A stretch of DNA of 64,000 nucleotides from Laetiporus sulphureus 93-53 (GCF_001632365.1 NW_024468534.1:300133-364132); one strand, 5' to 3'; counted from the stretch's first letter, positions 34,881-45,302 are shown. Numbers and translations are program-made. Notes: generated from the sequence alone by a model not told the origin.

Positions 34881-37427
34881 ATGCAGACGCCCTTCCTTGT
34901 CGTGATCGCGCTCTTCGCGCTCTGGGTTGTCAAGACCTATGTCGAATGGCGCAAGGTTAAGGATTCGCTCCGGTAAGTCGTCCTGTGTGGCCGCTCTACT
35001 CAGCGCTCAAGGTATCTACGAAACGATCCTTTTGGAACTCGCAGGAACTATCCCGGCTTGCGCTACCTCATTGGATACGCGTCCTGGCTCATTGCGGGCC
35101 GCATTCCTTACCTTGCCGCGGGTAACATGAGCGGGTGGCGCCAGAAGCACCAGGACTTTGTCGATTTTGACTCGGATATTATCTCCTCGGTACGCTTCTA
35201 TGTTTTCTGGTCAATGCACTTCCCAAATCGAGTCCTTGTGTTGCATCAGATCAGGGTCCTTCCTAAGCCGGGTGCATCCCTGCTTCTTGCAGATGCTGAA
35301 GCTATAAAGGTGACTTTATCATTATCGCTCTGGACCTTAATCTTCCGGATGATCTTACTGTCACCTGCAGGCTGTCACGAGCGATAGAACACGCTTTCCC
35401 AAACCTCTCGCTCAGTACAAGATCCTCACTTTCTTTGGGAGTAACATCGTAGTCACGGAGGCCGACGAATGGAAGCGGCACAGGAAGATAAGTGCTCCGT
35501 CGTTCTCCGAGGTGCGCGCCTGTCTGTGTTCGTCACTGCCGCCACATTGCTTACGAAGGTCTGTGTTACTGCTTTGCAGCGCAACAACCGCCTGGTATGG
35601 GACGAGTCGATGAATATCGTCAAGGAGCTCTCCGAAGTCGTGTGGCTCGGCAAGGATGAGGTCGCCATTGATAACATTGTCGACCTTACTGTGCCCGTGC
35701 GTCCCATATCCGTTGCTTCTCGCCGGCCGATCATCAATGCATCAATACTGACGTTGATGTGACATTGACAGATGGCCCTTTTCGTGATTGGCGTTGCCGG
35801 CTTTGGCCGACGCATGTCGTGGATTGAGGATTTCACTGTCCCAGCCGGGCACGCGATGCCATTTAAGGCAGGTATAGTGTATATATGACGGGGGAACATG
35901 AGTGTTGACGACTGCATGTGTGACAGGACGCCTTGCACATTGTTTCGAACGATCTATGGCTCAAAGTTGTTCTACCCTCATGGCTGCTCAAATGGGGCCC
36001 CATTGAGCGAATACGTCGGTTTCGGACGGCATATGATGATCTTGAGGTGTGTTCTCATTTCTCTCCTCATTCTCTGCGATGTATGCCGCAATTGTGTGCT
36101 GATGATCATCGTACAGAGATATATGATCGAGATGATTCGCGCACGGAAGACGCAGGAGAAGAAAGAGGAGCGGTATGATTTATTCAGCAGCTTGCTGGAT
36201 GCGAATGAGGACGAGTCGGATGGGACAATCAAGTTGAGTGATAGCGAGCTTATGGGTGAGTTCTTCCGCAGTGGCCTAGAAGAAAGTAGACTCATGGCAC
36301 GAACAGGCAACATTTTTATTTATTTGATTGCCGGTATGCCTTTTACTATTTTATGCAGTTTTCACTTGTTTACATGGATTCATTAGGACACGAAGTTTGT
36401 GAGACTCGATGCTCCCGTATTCGAAAAGAACTGAAAGGCATTGTTGTTAGACCACCGCACATACGCTAGCGTATACATTCATTATGCTCGCGCTGCACCA
36501 AGAGGAGCAGGAGACGCTCTACCAGCACATCCAAAGCGTCGTTCCTGAAGATGTAATACCGGTGCGTACCTTTCTATTCCGCGCGGTTCATTCATCTCCT
36601 CATATCTGATCAATGCGCAGTCATACGAGGAGATGGGCAAGCTGACGTACCCGATGGCGTGCGTACCCGTCGCTGTTTTGAGTTACTTCATCGAGTGATT
36701 CAAATGCTGTATCTGCGCAGCGTGTTCCTTGAGACATTGAGGATGTTCCCTCCTGTACGTCGTCTCGGCAGCTGTCATCATCCTATCTACTAGACTTGCA
36801 ATCTTCCAGGTGAACGCCATCCCCAAAAAATCCGCCGAGGACACGACGCTGGTAACGCGCAACATGGCCGGTGAGCCGCGCACCGTGCCGTGTCCCGCGG
36901 GCATGGGCCTCGTCATCCATACTCCCGGGTTGCACTATAATCGTGAGTGATTTTCGCGATCAACTTCTGCGCTTTGATGAACGGAGTTCGATTGATCGGT
37001 GCAGCGCGCTATTGGGAAGATCCTTTTACTTTCAAGCCGTCGCGGTTCTTGGCGCCTGACTGGCCGCGTGATGCGTTCTTGCCATTCAGTGGCGGGGCGC
37101 GGTCGTGTCTCGGGCGGAGGTGCGTTCGATTGGTCCTCTTTGCTCCCTGCCTAGTCTGATTGTGTGAATGGATTGCGCTGGCGACAGGTTCTCAGAGACG
37201 GAGGGCGTGGCGATTTTGACGTACATGATTAAGCACTTCCGCGTGGACGTGCGGGATGAACCCCAGTTTGCGCACGAGACGTTCCAGCAGCGCAAGGCGA
37301 GGCTACTGAATTCGAAGGCGGCGATTACTCTCTAGTGCGTCTGGTTCGACGTGTCGTTGGTCGGATACTGATTCTCGGTTGCGTGTGTAGCCCGGTGAAG
37401 GCGCCGCTTGTGTTCAAGCGAAGGTGA
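34881..37427 (+). CDS. Cytochrome P450 monooxygenase (microsomal, intact)
   Basis: This is a heme-thiolate monooxygenase, expected in the ER membrane and fed by P450 reductase. It starts at ATG 34881 (MQTPFLVVIALFALWVVKTY, the membrane anchor) and stops at 37425-37427 after APLVFKRR. It is split into about 15 small exons. Key motifs: WKRHRKISAPSFSE in the C-helix; AGHETTAHTL in the I-helix, assembled from three exons with an 8-nt microexon (36387-36394); ETLRMFPP, the ExxR of the K-helix; FKPSRFLAPDWPRDAFLPF; and the heme loop FSGGARSCLGRR with its Cys ligand. All catalytic features are present. Substrate and CYP family number cannot be read from sequence alone. It is flanked by two dead copies. 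Confidence 0.85.
36387..36394 (+). other. 8-nt microexon in the P450 I-helix
   Basis: The bases GACACGAA are flanked by two intron-like sequences: 36334-36386 (53 nt, GTATGC..TTAG) and 36395-36450 (56 nt, GTTTGT..TTAG). Joining GCCG + GACACGAA + ACCACC restores Ala-Gly-His-Glu-Thr-Thr, the conserved oxygen-activation motif. Reading through either intron gives stops or destroys the motif, which is why I trust the exon. Confidence 0.8.
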
Positions 37428-37528
37428 ATGGTAGCGAGAGGATCTCGAGATATGGGATGGCATTTTATGGTATTTGCGACTAGGATATGTATGCTGCATT
37501 TTACCTATATCATGGACAATGTAGGTCT

Positions 37529-38059
37529 TCATGTGCGCTCTCCTTCGTCCGACTCCGTCTTCTTGCGTTGGTCTTGCGACAGGTCATCAAAGAGCTTGAT
37601 GCTCTCATCATGCTCCTTTTCGATGACTTTACTGGCCGATACCCCAGCAGCTGCAGTGCAGGAAGGTCGATCTCGTTACGCCTGCTATAAGCAAATAGCC
37701 TCCGTACCATCATACTATTCGTGCATTTCCCCTGGTTGAAGGCACGTACCGCTGTGTTAGCGACACTATCGACATCGCAAGCAAGACATAAATCACGAGA
37801 GGATGAAGATGAGTACGCTGAAACTTTGCAAGCGGTGGCCATGGGGTATCAACAAATAGAGGACGGCAGACTACGCGGAGTCGTAGATACGATTACTCAC
37901 GATGACAGAGCCCACCGAGACAATGCGCATCGCTTCCAGGGTTGCGATGCACTGTGAAACGGTGTCTATCACGTAAAAATTGGCTTCTTGTTTTCTCAGA
38001 CTGACTCGGCAAGTGCTTACACCACTGAGGCTGCAGATTTGCCATCCTTGACGACCATT
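37529..38059 (-). CDS. Small single-pass membrane protein (unknown)
   Basis: Three exons (37901-38059, 37750-37817, 37529-37631) give 109 residues in frame. It reads MVVKDGKICSLSG at the start, then CIATLEAMRIVSVGSVI, a transmembrane helix HPLVIYVLLAMSIVSL, and an acidic-basic soluble tail KVIEKEHDESIKLFDDLSQD ending KTESDEGERT. An alternative 5' end is possible: a start at ATGAAATGG (MKWSS...) with an intron from about 38022 to the CAG before the CIATLEAM segment. The last intron (37632-37749, 118 nt) is longer than usual, so the C-terminal junction is less certain. I recognise no family. It is convergent with the P450 (101 bp between stops) and divergent from the 65-residue protein at 38212. 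Confidence 0.5.
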
Positions 38060-38211
38060 TCATTTGATTGTCATGGATCCTTCACACACCGTCATACAAC
38101 GTTGAACAGCTCTTCCTTCTGTCACTTTAGATTCTCTGTCATCTGCAGGCATATAAGAGCCCCTCTTGCCCTCAAATAAAGCCCTGCGTTTATTTACTCA
38201 AACTTCGCAGC
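38060..38211. promoter_or_regulatory. 152-bp divergent promoter of two small membrane-protein genes
   Basis: A TATA-like ATATAAG lies at 38151-38157, about 55 bp before the plus-strand ATG at 38212, a typical spacing. On the minus strand, a four-codon upstream ORF (ATG ACA ATC AAA TGA) lies directly before the start at 38059. Confidence 0.5.
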
Positions 38212-38409
38212 ATGGTCGGAACGACAACAACGGTCGCTCAATACGCGACTCTGGGGAATGCTGGTCAAGTCGGAGTCTTCTTCGTAGCGTCTTGTGGACT
38301 GGGTCTTCTCATCGTCGCGTGCTTCCTCATGTCTAACACCAAGCTAGTAGTAGGTCGTCCACCTCCAAGGAAATCAGCATTCAAAACTCAATACCAGTAT
38401 TACCACTAG
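38212..38409 (+). CDS. 65-residue single-pass membrane protein (unknown)
   Basis: A single open frame from ATG 38212 to TAG 38407-38409 encodes 65 residues. The first 18 residues are polar and Thr-rich (MVGTTTTVAQYATLGN), then comes one hydrophobic helix (VGVFFVASCGLGLLIVACFL) and a basic, Pro-containing tail (VVGRPPPRKSAFKTQYQYYH). There is no cleavable-signal pattern after the helix and no C-terminal CaaX box, so it is not a mating pheromone precursor. A TATA-like box is well placed upstream. It ends only 16 bp before P450 relic 2. No family recognised; coding status is moderately likely. Confidence 0.45.
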   Translation: MVGTTTTVAQYATLGNAGQVGVFFVASCGLGLLIVACFLMSNTKLVVGRPPPRKSAFKTQYQYYH

Positions 38410-38425
38410 TTCGAGGCGCAACGTT

Positions 38426-39400
38426 ATGCAAACGTTCCTTCTTACAGTGGCCGTACTATTCGCACTCTGGGTCGTCAAGACCTACGTCGAGTGACGCAAG
38501 CTTATCAGTTCGCTTCAGTACGTCGTCCTGGTGGCCAACCTGCACAAGTGACAGAAATGTTAACGAGATAACCCGCTGGCCCTCGCAGCTGAGACTATCC
38601 TAGCCTGTGTCAGTTCTTCGGCCCCGAAAGAAGCTTCTTCACCGAGCGTATTTCATACCTTGCCACGGGTGATATGAAAGCAGGGCATCGGAATCGCCAA
38701 GACTATCTCCACTTCGACTCGCACATCATATTTTCGGTGTGCTTTCATGGCCGTTGGCTAGCACAAGGCTGTCCAAAAAGAAAGAGCTCGTTCAGTTAAA
38801 TCAAGGTCTTTACCACACCTAGCGCGGTTCTGTATCTCGCGGATGCTGAGGCTCTCAAGGTAAGCTTACGGATGTCATTTCAACGACCCTTGCTACGGTA
38901 TCTATTCGTATGCAGGTCGTAACGAGCGGCAGATACGGGGACGAACCTCATGACCCACCTGCCAGGGCTACATTATGACCGTGCGTACTTTTTGTTAATT
39001 AGCTGGGAAGTCGGGTGAGTGATGCTGACTTCATGAGTGCAGCGCGACTGAAGATCCCTTCGCGGTAAAGCCGTCGCGGTTTTTGGCGCCTGACTGGCCA
39101 CGCCACGCGTTCTTGCCGCGGCTGTGCCTTGCGTGGAGATACGTCCGACTTGTTCCGTCCTACCCAAGATTTTCTTCGTTGTGGTTGAGAAGTCGCTGAT
39201 GCGAGCGAACGCAAGTCCTTCAAGACGGAAGCTGTGCCGATCCTGACCTTTCACGATCAAGAATTCCCACGTGGACGTGAGGGACGAGCTCCTAATTTGC
39301 AAACGAGACGTTCAAGGGACGCAAGGAGAGGTTGCTCGAGTCGCAGACGGCGATCACACCCTTGTATGTGGGCTTTCAGGTATTCATGTGGATTGGATGC
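38426..39400 (+). pseudogene. Cytochrome P450 relic 2 (internally deleted)
   Basis: This aligns to both ends of the intact P450. It starts with ATG at 38426 (MQTFLLTVAVLFALWVVKTY) but hits a stop at 38492-38494, where TGA replaces the Trp codon of VEWRK. Later pieces read DYLHFDSHIIFS and VLYLADAEALK. At about 38940 the sequence jumps to THLPGLHYDR, which corresponds to the region just before the heme loop. The whole middle, including I-helix and ExxR, is deleted. The following PSRFLAPDWPRHAFLP segment lacks the FSGGARSCLG heme loop, and the last exon (VPILTFHD, VDVRDE) has frameshifts. Confidence 0.85.
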
Positions 39401-40623
39401 TGACTCATGTTTGCATTTGTACCCCTGCAAGCGGAGGTGAACTACAGCGAACGACCTTATTATGGGAGACGGCATCCTGAAATTCGTATTACTGGAATGT
39501 ATCATATGCGAGCTATACTCTAGCTTTGCTTCCGACAATATAAGCCTACATACCCTAGATTCTGGCCAGAGTCATCAACATTCGACTGTCATTCATATCG
39601 AGGACACGCTGACCGCTGTGGGTATCGCGAAATTCAAGGATTAAATGGCATGCAGCATCTCGAAAGCTTCGTGAATTTCCGCTATCGTACTTAACACCGC
39701 AGGGCGGCACATGCAGGGCGGCACGTTGTGGCACCGCACGGTGCGACTCGCCGCGTCTTGCTCTTTACATTCTCACATCTTGACGTCCACGTCTCGACTG
39801 GAATGTCGGAGTCCTCCATCGCCATCTCGCCTTGTGTGGATCCACACATGCTTCGCAGCCATCATGTGGTGCAGGTGCCAAGTTGTCAATCATTTAGTAT
39901 GGCCTGACACCAAGAGGGGTCTCACGCACAGACCCCCTCTTGTGTCAGAACCTCCGATCGGGCTGACGCTGCCTATCAATTACCTCGGTCCGCCCATGTG
40001 GATTGACAGCTTCGAGTTTCGACACCGTATGGTTCTTTTATTTTAACTTGGTGGTCGACTGGGTGGTTTTCTTGACCGTACTTTACAATATTCCGATATT
40101 TTCATCCGCAGTGGTCAAACTATCGAATCATCCGCCCCGAGGTCCAAGCTTGCAACCGATGTGCAATGTTTCAAGTTTGCGGATCTAGCGCTCGTTGTTG
40201 ATGAGAGTACGGGGCCACGTGGTGCATACCGGGAAGTACATGCTTGGTCATCAAATATTAATTGTTCGACGATTCAGTGACCATGCTTTCGCAGACGGCG
40301 GAGGTTCACACTGCGGTTTCGACGCCCATCAACTCGGGCTAGGCATATCGACATTGAATGCCTCACGGAAGATAGACCGCACTTCACTTATCAGTTCACA
40401 TGGAACGACCGCGATGCTGAGGGAGATTTCGAAGTCTCGCTTGACTACAAGTATAGCCACCAACGGCATTCTCTGATAGCACGCGATCACCTTATGCTGC
40501 ATGTGGGTTTCTCCGCCGCACTCTGTTCCCGGTACCCTAGTGATGCTGGCTATATAAACTTGCTGCGACACAGCAAGGGGGGTCTCGAGACAGCCTTCCT
40601 TGACGGGACTGTACGTTGCCTGC
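39401..40623. other. Gap between P450 relic 2 and S28 peptidase
   Basis: This 1.2-kb stretch has no gene that I can support. It contains the strong hairpin at 39904-39948. The last few hundred bp should hold the peptidase promoter; TATATAAAC at about 40551-40559 lies roughly 65 bp before the ATG. Confidence 0.4.
39904..39948. repeat. 19-bp near-perfect inverted repeat (hairpin)
   Basis: The left arm CTGACACCAAGAGGGGTCT (39904-39922) and right arm AGACCCCCTCTTGTGTCAG (39930-39948) pair almost fully around a 7-nt loop. The mismatch is one base shifted within the G/C run. It lies outside any gene I can see, so coding constraint does not explain it. Confidence 0.75.
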
Positions 40624-42812
40624 ATGGTGGGCGAGGCTCTTCTTTGGCTTGCGGGCTCCCTGGTCCTGCTACTCGCGTCCGTTGTTGACGCCCGTCTTCC
40701 CGATGGACGTGTTCATGGGAACATGGCCCCGACGCCCTCGGTTCCCAAGGCACCTGTGCCCAACGAAGACCTGCCCGTTACCGACCGCAACGGCAGCACG
40801 ATTCCGCCGTACAACACGACGTATTACTTCAACCAGCTGATTGACCACAATAATCCCAGCAAGGGCACGTTCGTGCAACGGTACTGGCATACCTGGGAGT
40901 TCTACGAATCAGGTACGTCTCCGACTGCACAGATATATGCATTGGTACTTGACAGATTGACGGTTGTGAAGGCGGCCCGATTATTCTATTCACCCCGGGA
41001 GAAGTAAACGCTGATGGTAAGTCATCGCCTCTCCTGGACTTGATAGAGTGGTGGCTGAGCGCTCGTCCCTCGCTCCACCAGGATACTACGGTTACCTCAC
41101 GAACGGGACAATCAACGGGCGCATCGCTGAACAGCAGAATGGCGCGACGATCGTCCTCGAGCACCGCTTCTACGGCTACTCGAACCCGTACAACAACTTG
41201 TCAGTGGCGAGCCTGCAAGTGCACACGATCGAGCAAGCGATCCAGGACCTCGTGTACTTTGCATACAATGTTGATTTTCCGATGCCTGGTGGCGACAGTG
41301 TCGATCCGGACGAGGCGCCCTGGATCTTGATTGGCGGGAGCTACTCGGGAGCTTTGACAAGTTTTACGGTGGTCAAGTCAGTTTGTATTCATGATATGCT
41401 CGATAGCTGTTGTTGACCTTGAATGTCTTCTTGATAGCCAGCCTGATGTGTTCCGTGCAGCCTATGCCTCATCTGCCGTGGTGGAGAGCATTGTGTGCGT
41501 ATTCACAGGTTTCATGAAATAACGCTTGATCATGAAACTGGCACATTCAGCGACTACTGGGGATACTTTGAGCCCATTAGTGATTACATGCCGGAAAACT
41601 GCTCGGCAGACGTCGAGGCTGTGATCGCATACATCGACCAGACATTCAACAATGGGACGGAAGACGAGATCAACTCTATCAAAGAGCTGTTCAACATGAA
41701 CTTGACACACTTGGACGACTTCGCCGGTGCTCGTGAGTTTCATCACATCTCATCATCAGTGCCAAGGCCTGATCAAACCACAAGTGAGGAACAACCTGTG
41801 GGACTGGCAGTCTCTACAGCCAGATAGCGGTCCCGATCAACAGTTCTTCCAATTCTGTGATGCTCTCGAAGTGAAGGACGGTGTGAGCGCGCCCGCGTCT
41901 GGATGGGGCCTCGAGCATGCTCTAAATGCATGGGGCACATACTGGGCGAACACGTACTACTACTTCAGTCAGGAGCACCATTGTTCTCCCGGTGCCTGCA
42001 CGCTAATGGTTGGTCCTTATCACAGTTTGCGGCGATTACGACGCAGAGTGAGCAGTGATATGCCCTGCATCTTTCATCCCCTGACATCATCCCATTGACA
42101 AATTGCAGGACTTGCTTGGGTACCTATGACTCCACGGAATCATACTTCACAAGCATCGCTATTGACGACTCCACGCGTTCCTGGGAGTGGATTGTGTACG
42201 TATGGTGTCTGAACCTTGGATGCCTCACCTGACATTGACATGTGATTGTGATTAGGTGCAACTACATGGGTTTTCTGCAAGATGGTGCGCCACTCGATCA
42301 TCCGACCCTTGTGAGCCGGCTCATCCAGCCTATCTACGATGAGGTTTGCGCATCATTGCTGTCGCATATCTCGCAACATTCTAAGATAGCCCGCCCACAG
42401 CGCCAGTGCACGTATTTCTTCCCTGAGCAGTTTAGCTCACCACCTACTCCGGATGTAAACGCCACAAATGCAGCGTATGACGGGTGGTACGTGGATGTCG
42501 ATCGGTTGTTCTTTGCCAACGGACAGCGTAAGTTTATCGCTTGTTTTCCCGCGAGTGAGTCTGATCGGACATGGTGCGCTTCTCGCAGGCGACCCATGGC
42601 GCGAAGCGACCGTATCTGCCGACGGGCAGGACTTTCAAAGCACACCGTGGCAGCCGATCGTCGAGGGGAACGGATACCACTGCTCTGACCTCCTGACGGG
42701 CAATGCAGAGGTGGACGAGACTATCGCGGCGGTGCAGGCCGAAGGGCTTGCTGCGATGGCGGTCTGGCTGGAGGGCTGGGAGCCCAGGTCTGTGGCTAGC
42801 TCACGGCGGTAG
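40624..42812 (+). CDS. Secreted serine peptidase, family S28 (prolyl-type carboxypeptidase)
   Basis: This is a serine exopeptidase of the α/β-hydrolase fold, related to lysosomal Pro-X carboxypeptidase and fungal acid prolyl peptidases. It starts at ATG 40624; the first ~24 residues (MVGEALLWLAGSLVLLLASV) are a clear signal peptide. Exons 1-3 join at 40912/40972 and 41016/41082 to give ESGGPIILFTPGEVNADGYY. Family motifs are LEHRFYGYSNPY, ILIGGSYSGALTSF (nucleophile Ser in GGSYSG), CTYFFPEQF, the acid residue in NGQRDPW and the His in GNGYHCSDL. The full catalytic triad is thus present. Many N-glycosylation sites (NTT, NGT, NLS, NCS) fit secretion. It stops at 42810-42812. The role in extracellular protein breakdown is inferred. 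Confidence 0.9.
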
Positions 42813-43697
42813 CGATCTGTATATCTGGATTGGGGCAGAGGGCAAGCCAGACAGAACCGCTCCAAGTGGTCCCAGCGCGGACAATGCAGGACGCCCGGGC
42901 CGCCAAGAGGCAGCCGATGTATCTGGCTTTAGGGCTTTTGTTAGAGAATTGAGTTTGGCAATCGATGTTGCAGATGGCAGAAAAGTCTTGTACTGGCGTA
43001 TCGCCGTGCTGTCTGTGTCTGTGCAGCCGAGATAAAGCCATGCTCGCGCCCACAGTGATGATCAGGAAAGGTATATGCAGATGCCACGGATGATATCTGC
43101 GGCATGACCTGGAGACGGAGTGGTTCAGTTGAGCTGGTGTGGCTGAGCATCAAGGATTGCCATCAAGCTGCGCAGCCATTGCAGCCGGCTGTGGCTGCCA
43201 CCGTTCATGACGACGGCTTCACCCGGGTCCGTGACCTGCGCGCATCGCTGGTCTCGGGTATCCTGCCATTGTCAAACGATGAGAGGAACACAAGATGGGA
43301 ATATCGGGCGCGGAAGATGCCTGCGCGCACGGACGCAGCCAAATCCATCGCCACCCACGGGCGCTTATACACATTGTCGCAGATGCCGGCGTCTGCCGGA
43401 TGGGCGTGAGAAGTCACGTGCGTTGCCCTGTGCCCAACCCTTTGCCCAGGCATTTCGCATTTATTTGCGTCAACTCCTGCTCTGTCCTTTCATCTCCCTC
43501 CACCCAACCGCATATTGCCATTAGTCTGCACGTTCGTTGCTCCCGCCCTTCTCATCGTCGTCCATATCGTGCTCACCGCCAATCTTGCCTCCTGCAGTCA
43601 CCCGCACCCCTCCCCACCCATCACCATACACAGTGCGTATCTGACGCGTTTGACGCGTGCATTCTGCGTGTCTCTGACTGCGATCATCGCTCTCCAG
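42813..43697. other. Intergenic before 14-3-3 gene
   Basis: This 885-bp gap contains a CACGTG palindrome at about 43416 and a strongly pyrimidine-rich leader (about 43480-43640, for example CTTTCATCTCCCTCCACCC), as is common before highly expressed fungal genes. No separate gene is supported. Confidence 0.4.
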
Positions 43698-44640
43698 ATG
43701 TCTGCCCAGCCCCTGTCTCGTGAGGACTCTGTCTACCTGGCCAAGCTCGCTGAGCAGGCCGAGCGCTACGAGGGTACGTGCTGTCACTGCCACGCTGTCG
43801 TGACATGGTCGTGACGCGACGCGACTCCAACAGAAATGGTTGAGAACATGAAGCACGTCGCGTCTTCAGACCAGGAGCTCACCGTCGAGGAGCGTAATCT
43901 CCTATCTGTTGCGTACAAGAACGTCATTGGCGCGCGCCGTGCGTCGTGGCGAATTGTCTCCTCCATCGAGCAAAAGGAGGAGTCCAAGGGCAACGAGGCC
44001 CAGGTCAAGATGATCAAGGCATACCGGGAGAAGATCGAGAGCGAGCTCGCAAAGATCTGCGAGGATATTCTTGACGTCCTCGACAAGCACCTTATCCCAT
44101 CGGCTGCATCGGGTGAATCAAAGGTGTTCTACCACAAGATGTAACATTTCCATGTGACCGCGTTTGCCACGTTGCTAATGGTCGCGTGGTTAGGATGGGC
44201 GACTACCACCGTTATCTCGCCGAGTTTGCAACCGGCGACAAGCGGAAAGAGAGCGCAGACAAGTCGCTCGAGGCGTACAAGGCTGCATCGGATGTTGCCG
44301 TCACGGAGTTGCCGCCCACGCACCCTATTCGCCTTGGCCTTGCGCTCAACTTCTCGGTCTTCTACTACGAGATTCTCAACAGCCCCGACCGTGCATGCCA
44401 TCTCGCAAAGCAGGCGTTTGATGACGCTATTGCTGAGCTTGATACGCTATCGGAGGAGAGCTACAAAGACTCGACTCTCATCATGCAGCTCCTCCGTGAT
44501 AACCTCACCCTCTGGACCTCCGACATGCAGGAATCTGGTTCGTCTTCAACAGTGCCTTATCCTGCAGAAATTGCTTATGTTTTGGTTTGAAAGCAGACAA
44601 GCCGGCTGAGAAGGACGAGGCTGAGGCTGTTGAGGAGTAG
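43698..44640 (+). CDS. 14-3-3 protein
   Basis: This is a dimeric phosphoserine/phosphothreonine-binding adaptor that controls signalling, cell cycle and metabolism in the cytosol. Four exons (43698-43773, 43834-44140, 44194-44537, 44597-44640) give 256 residues, the normal family length. Hallmarks are [20 protein letters not shown] at the N-terminus, [20 protein letters not shown] (family signature 1), [18 protein letters not shown], and signature 2 with [19 protein letters not shown]. The phosphopeptide-pocket Lys, Arg and Tyr residues within these motifs are retained. The tail is short and acidic ([14 protein letters not shown]). Only one 14-3-3 gene is visible here; yeasts usually have two. 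Confidence 0.97.
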
Positions 44641-45199
44641 ACGCGTCCTGTTTCATGGCCGGGTCAGTGAAGTTTTTGCAACGCTGGCAGCTTTATTGTT
44701 GTTAGCGTGGTGCTCCTAATCATCAGCAATGTCGCATTTTCTATCGTAGCATACGTCGTCACCGCATTACTTTCTCATTATTTTCTCTAGTATCATTTTC
44801 GCCTCAGTCCTCTTCGTGATTGTGGTCCGTCTGAGACGTTCGTCGCCTTTAGCGTTGTAGTTGGCACTGGGTCTCAACGTAGAATGGAAAATGAATGAAC
44901 TCATGAAACGCGAATGATCGTGAGTGTGTGACGACTGCGAGAGGCCTGAAGGTTTGCAAATTGCGTAGAATGTGTGTAGTCGATAACTAAAAATGTGGCT
45001 GCATGCATGGTGGATGGCGTGTGCGACTGTGCGCAGATCTGTACATTGATGTGGGCTCCATTCCAGTGCGAGTACTGTTCCTTGGTACCTTCACAAGCTT
45101 GATTAGTATCGCGTAGATGTTGTTTTTGGAGGTAAAGTTTTTTAATTCGGTTTTGATTAATAAACAGATTATGAGATATCAAAGAAATATCAAGCATAG
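44641..45199. other. Intergenic between 14-3-3 and tRNA-Arg
   Basis: These 559 bp hold the 14-3-3 3' flank and the upstream region of the tRNA gene. A short AT-rich segment (about 45120-45190) lies directly before the tRNA. No other gene is supported. Confidence 0.4.
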
Positions 45200-45287
45200 G
45201 CCCCCGTTGTCTAATGGCTATGACGTCAGACTTCTAAGGCTGTGGTACCTTATCTGGAGGTTGCGGGTTCGAGTCCCGCCGGGGGTA
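45200..45287 (+). tRNA. tRNA-Arg(UCU) with 15-nt intron
   Basis: All arms fold. The acceptor stem is GCCCCCG with CGGGGGT, the D stem GTC/GAC, the anticodon stem TCAGA with TCTGG, and the T arm GCGGG-TTCGAGT-CCCGC. The anticodon TCT lies at 45233-45235. A 15-nt intron (45237-45251) follows position 37, the canonical place for nuclear tRNA introns. The discriminator base is A at 45287. Confidence 0.92.
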
Positions 45288-45295
45288 GTCGGTTA

Positions 45296-45302
45296 TTTTT
45301 TT
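45296..45302 (+). terminator. RNA polymerase III T-run terminator
   Basis: Seven T's begin 9 bases after the mature tRNA end, followed by C and five more T's, a standard double Pol III stop signal. Confidence 0.8.

Noticed and set aside
38212..38409. 65-residue ORF considered as a mating pheromone precursor
   Set aside because: It has no C-terminal CaaX box and carries a full membrane helix, neither of which fits fungal lipopeptide pheromones.
43104..43409. Open frames between the S28 peptidase and 14-3-3
   Set aside because: Overlapping frames in several phases, no motif, and the region ends in the pyrimidine-rich leader of the 14-3-3 gene.
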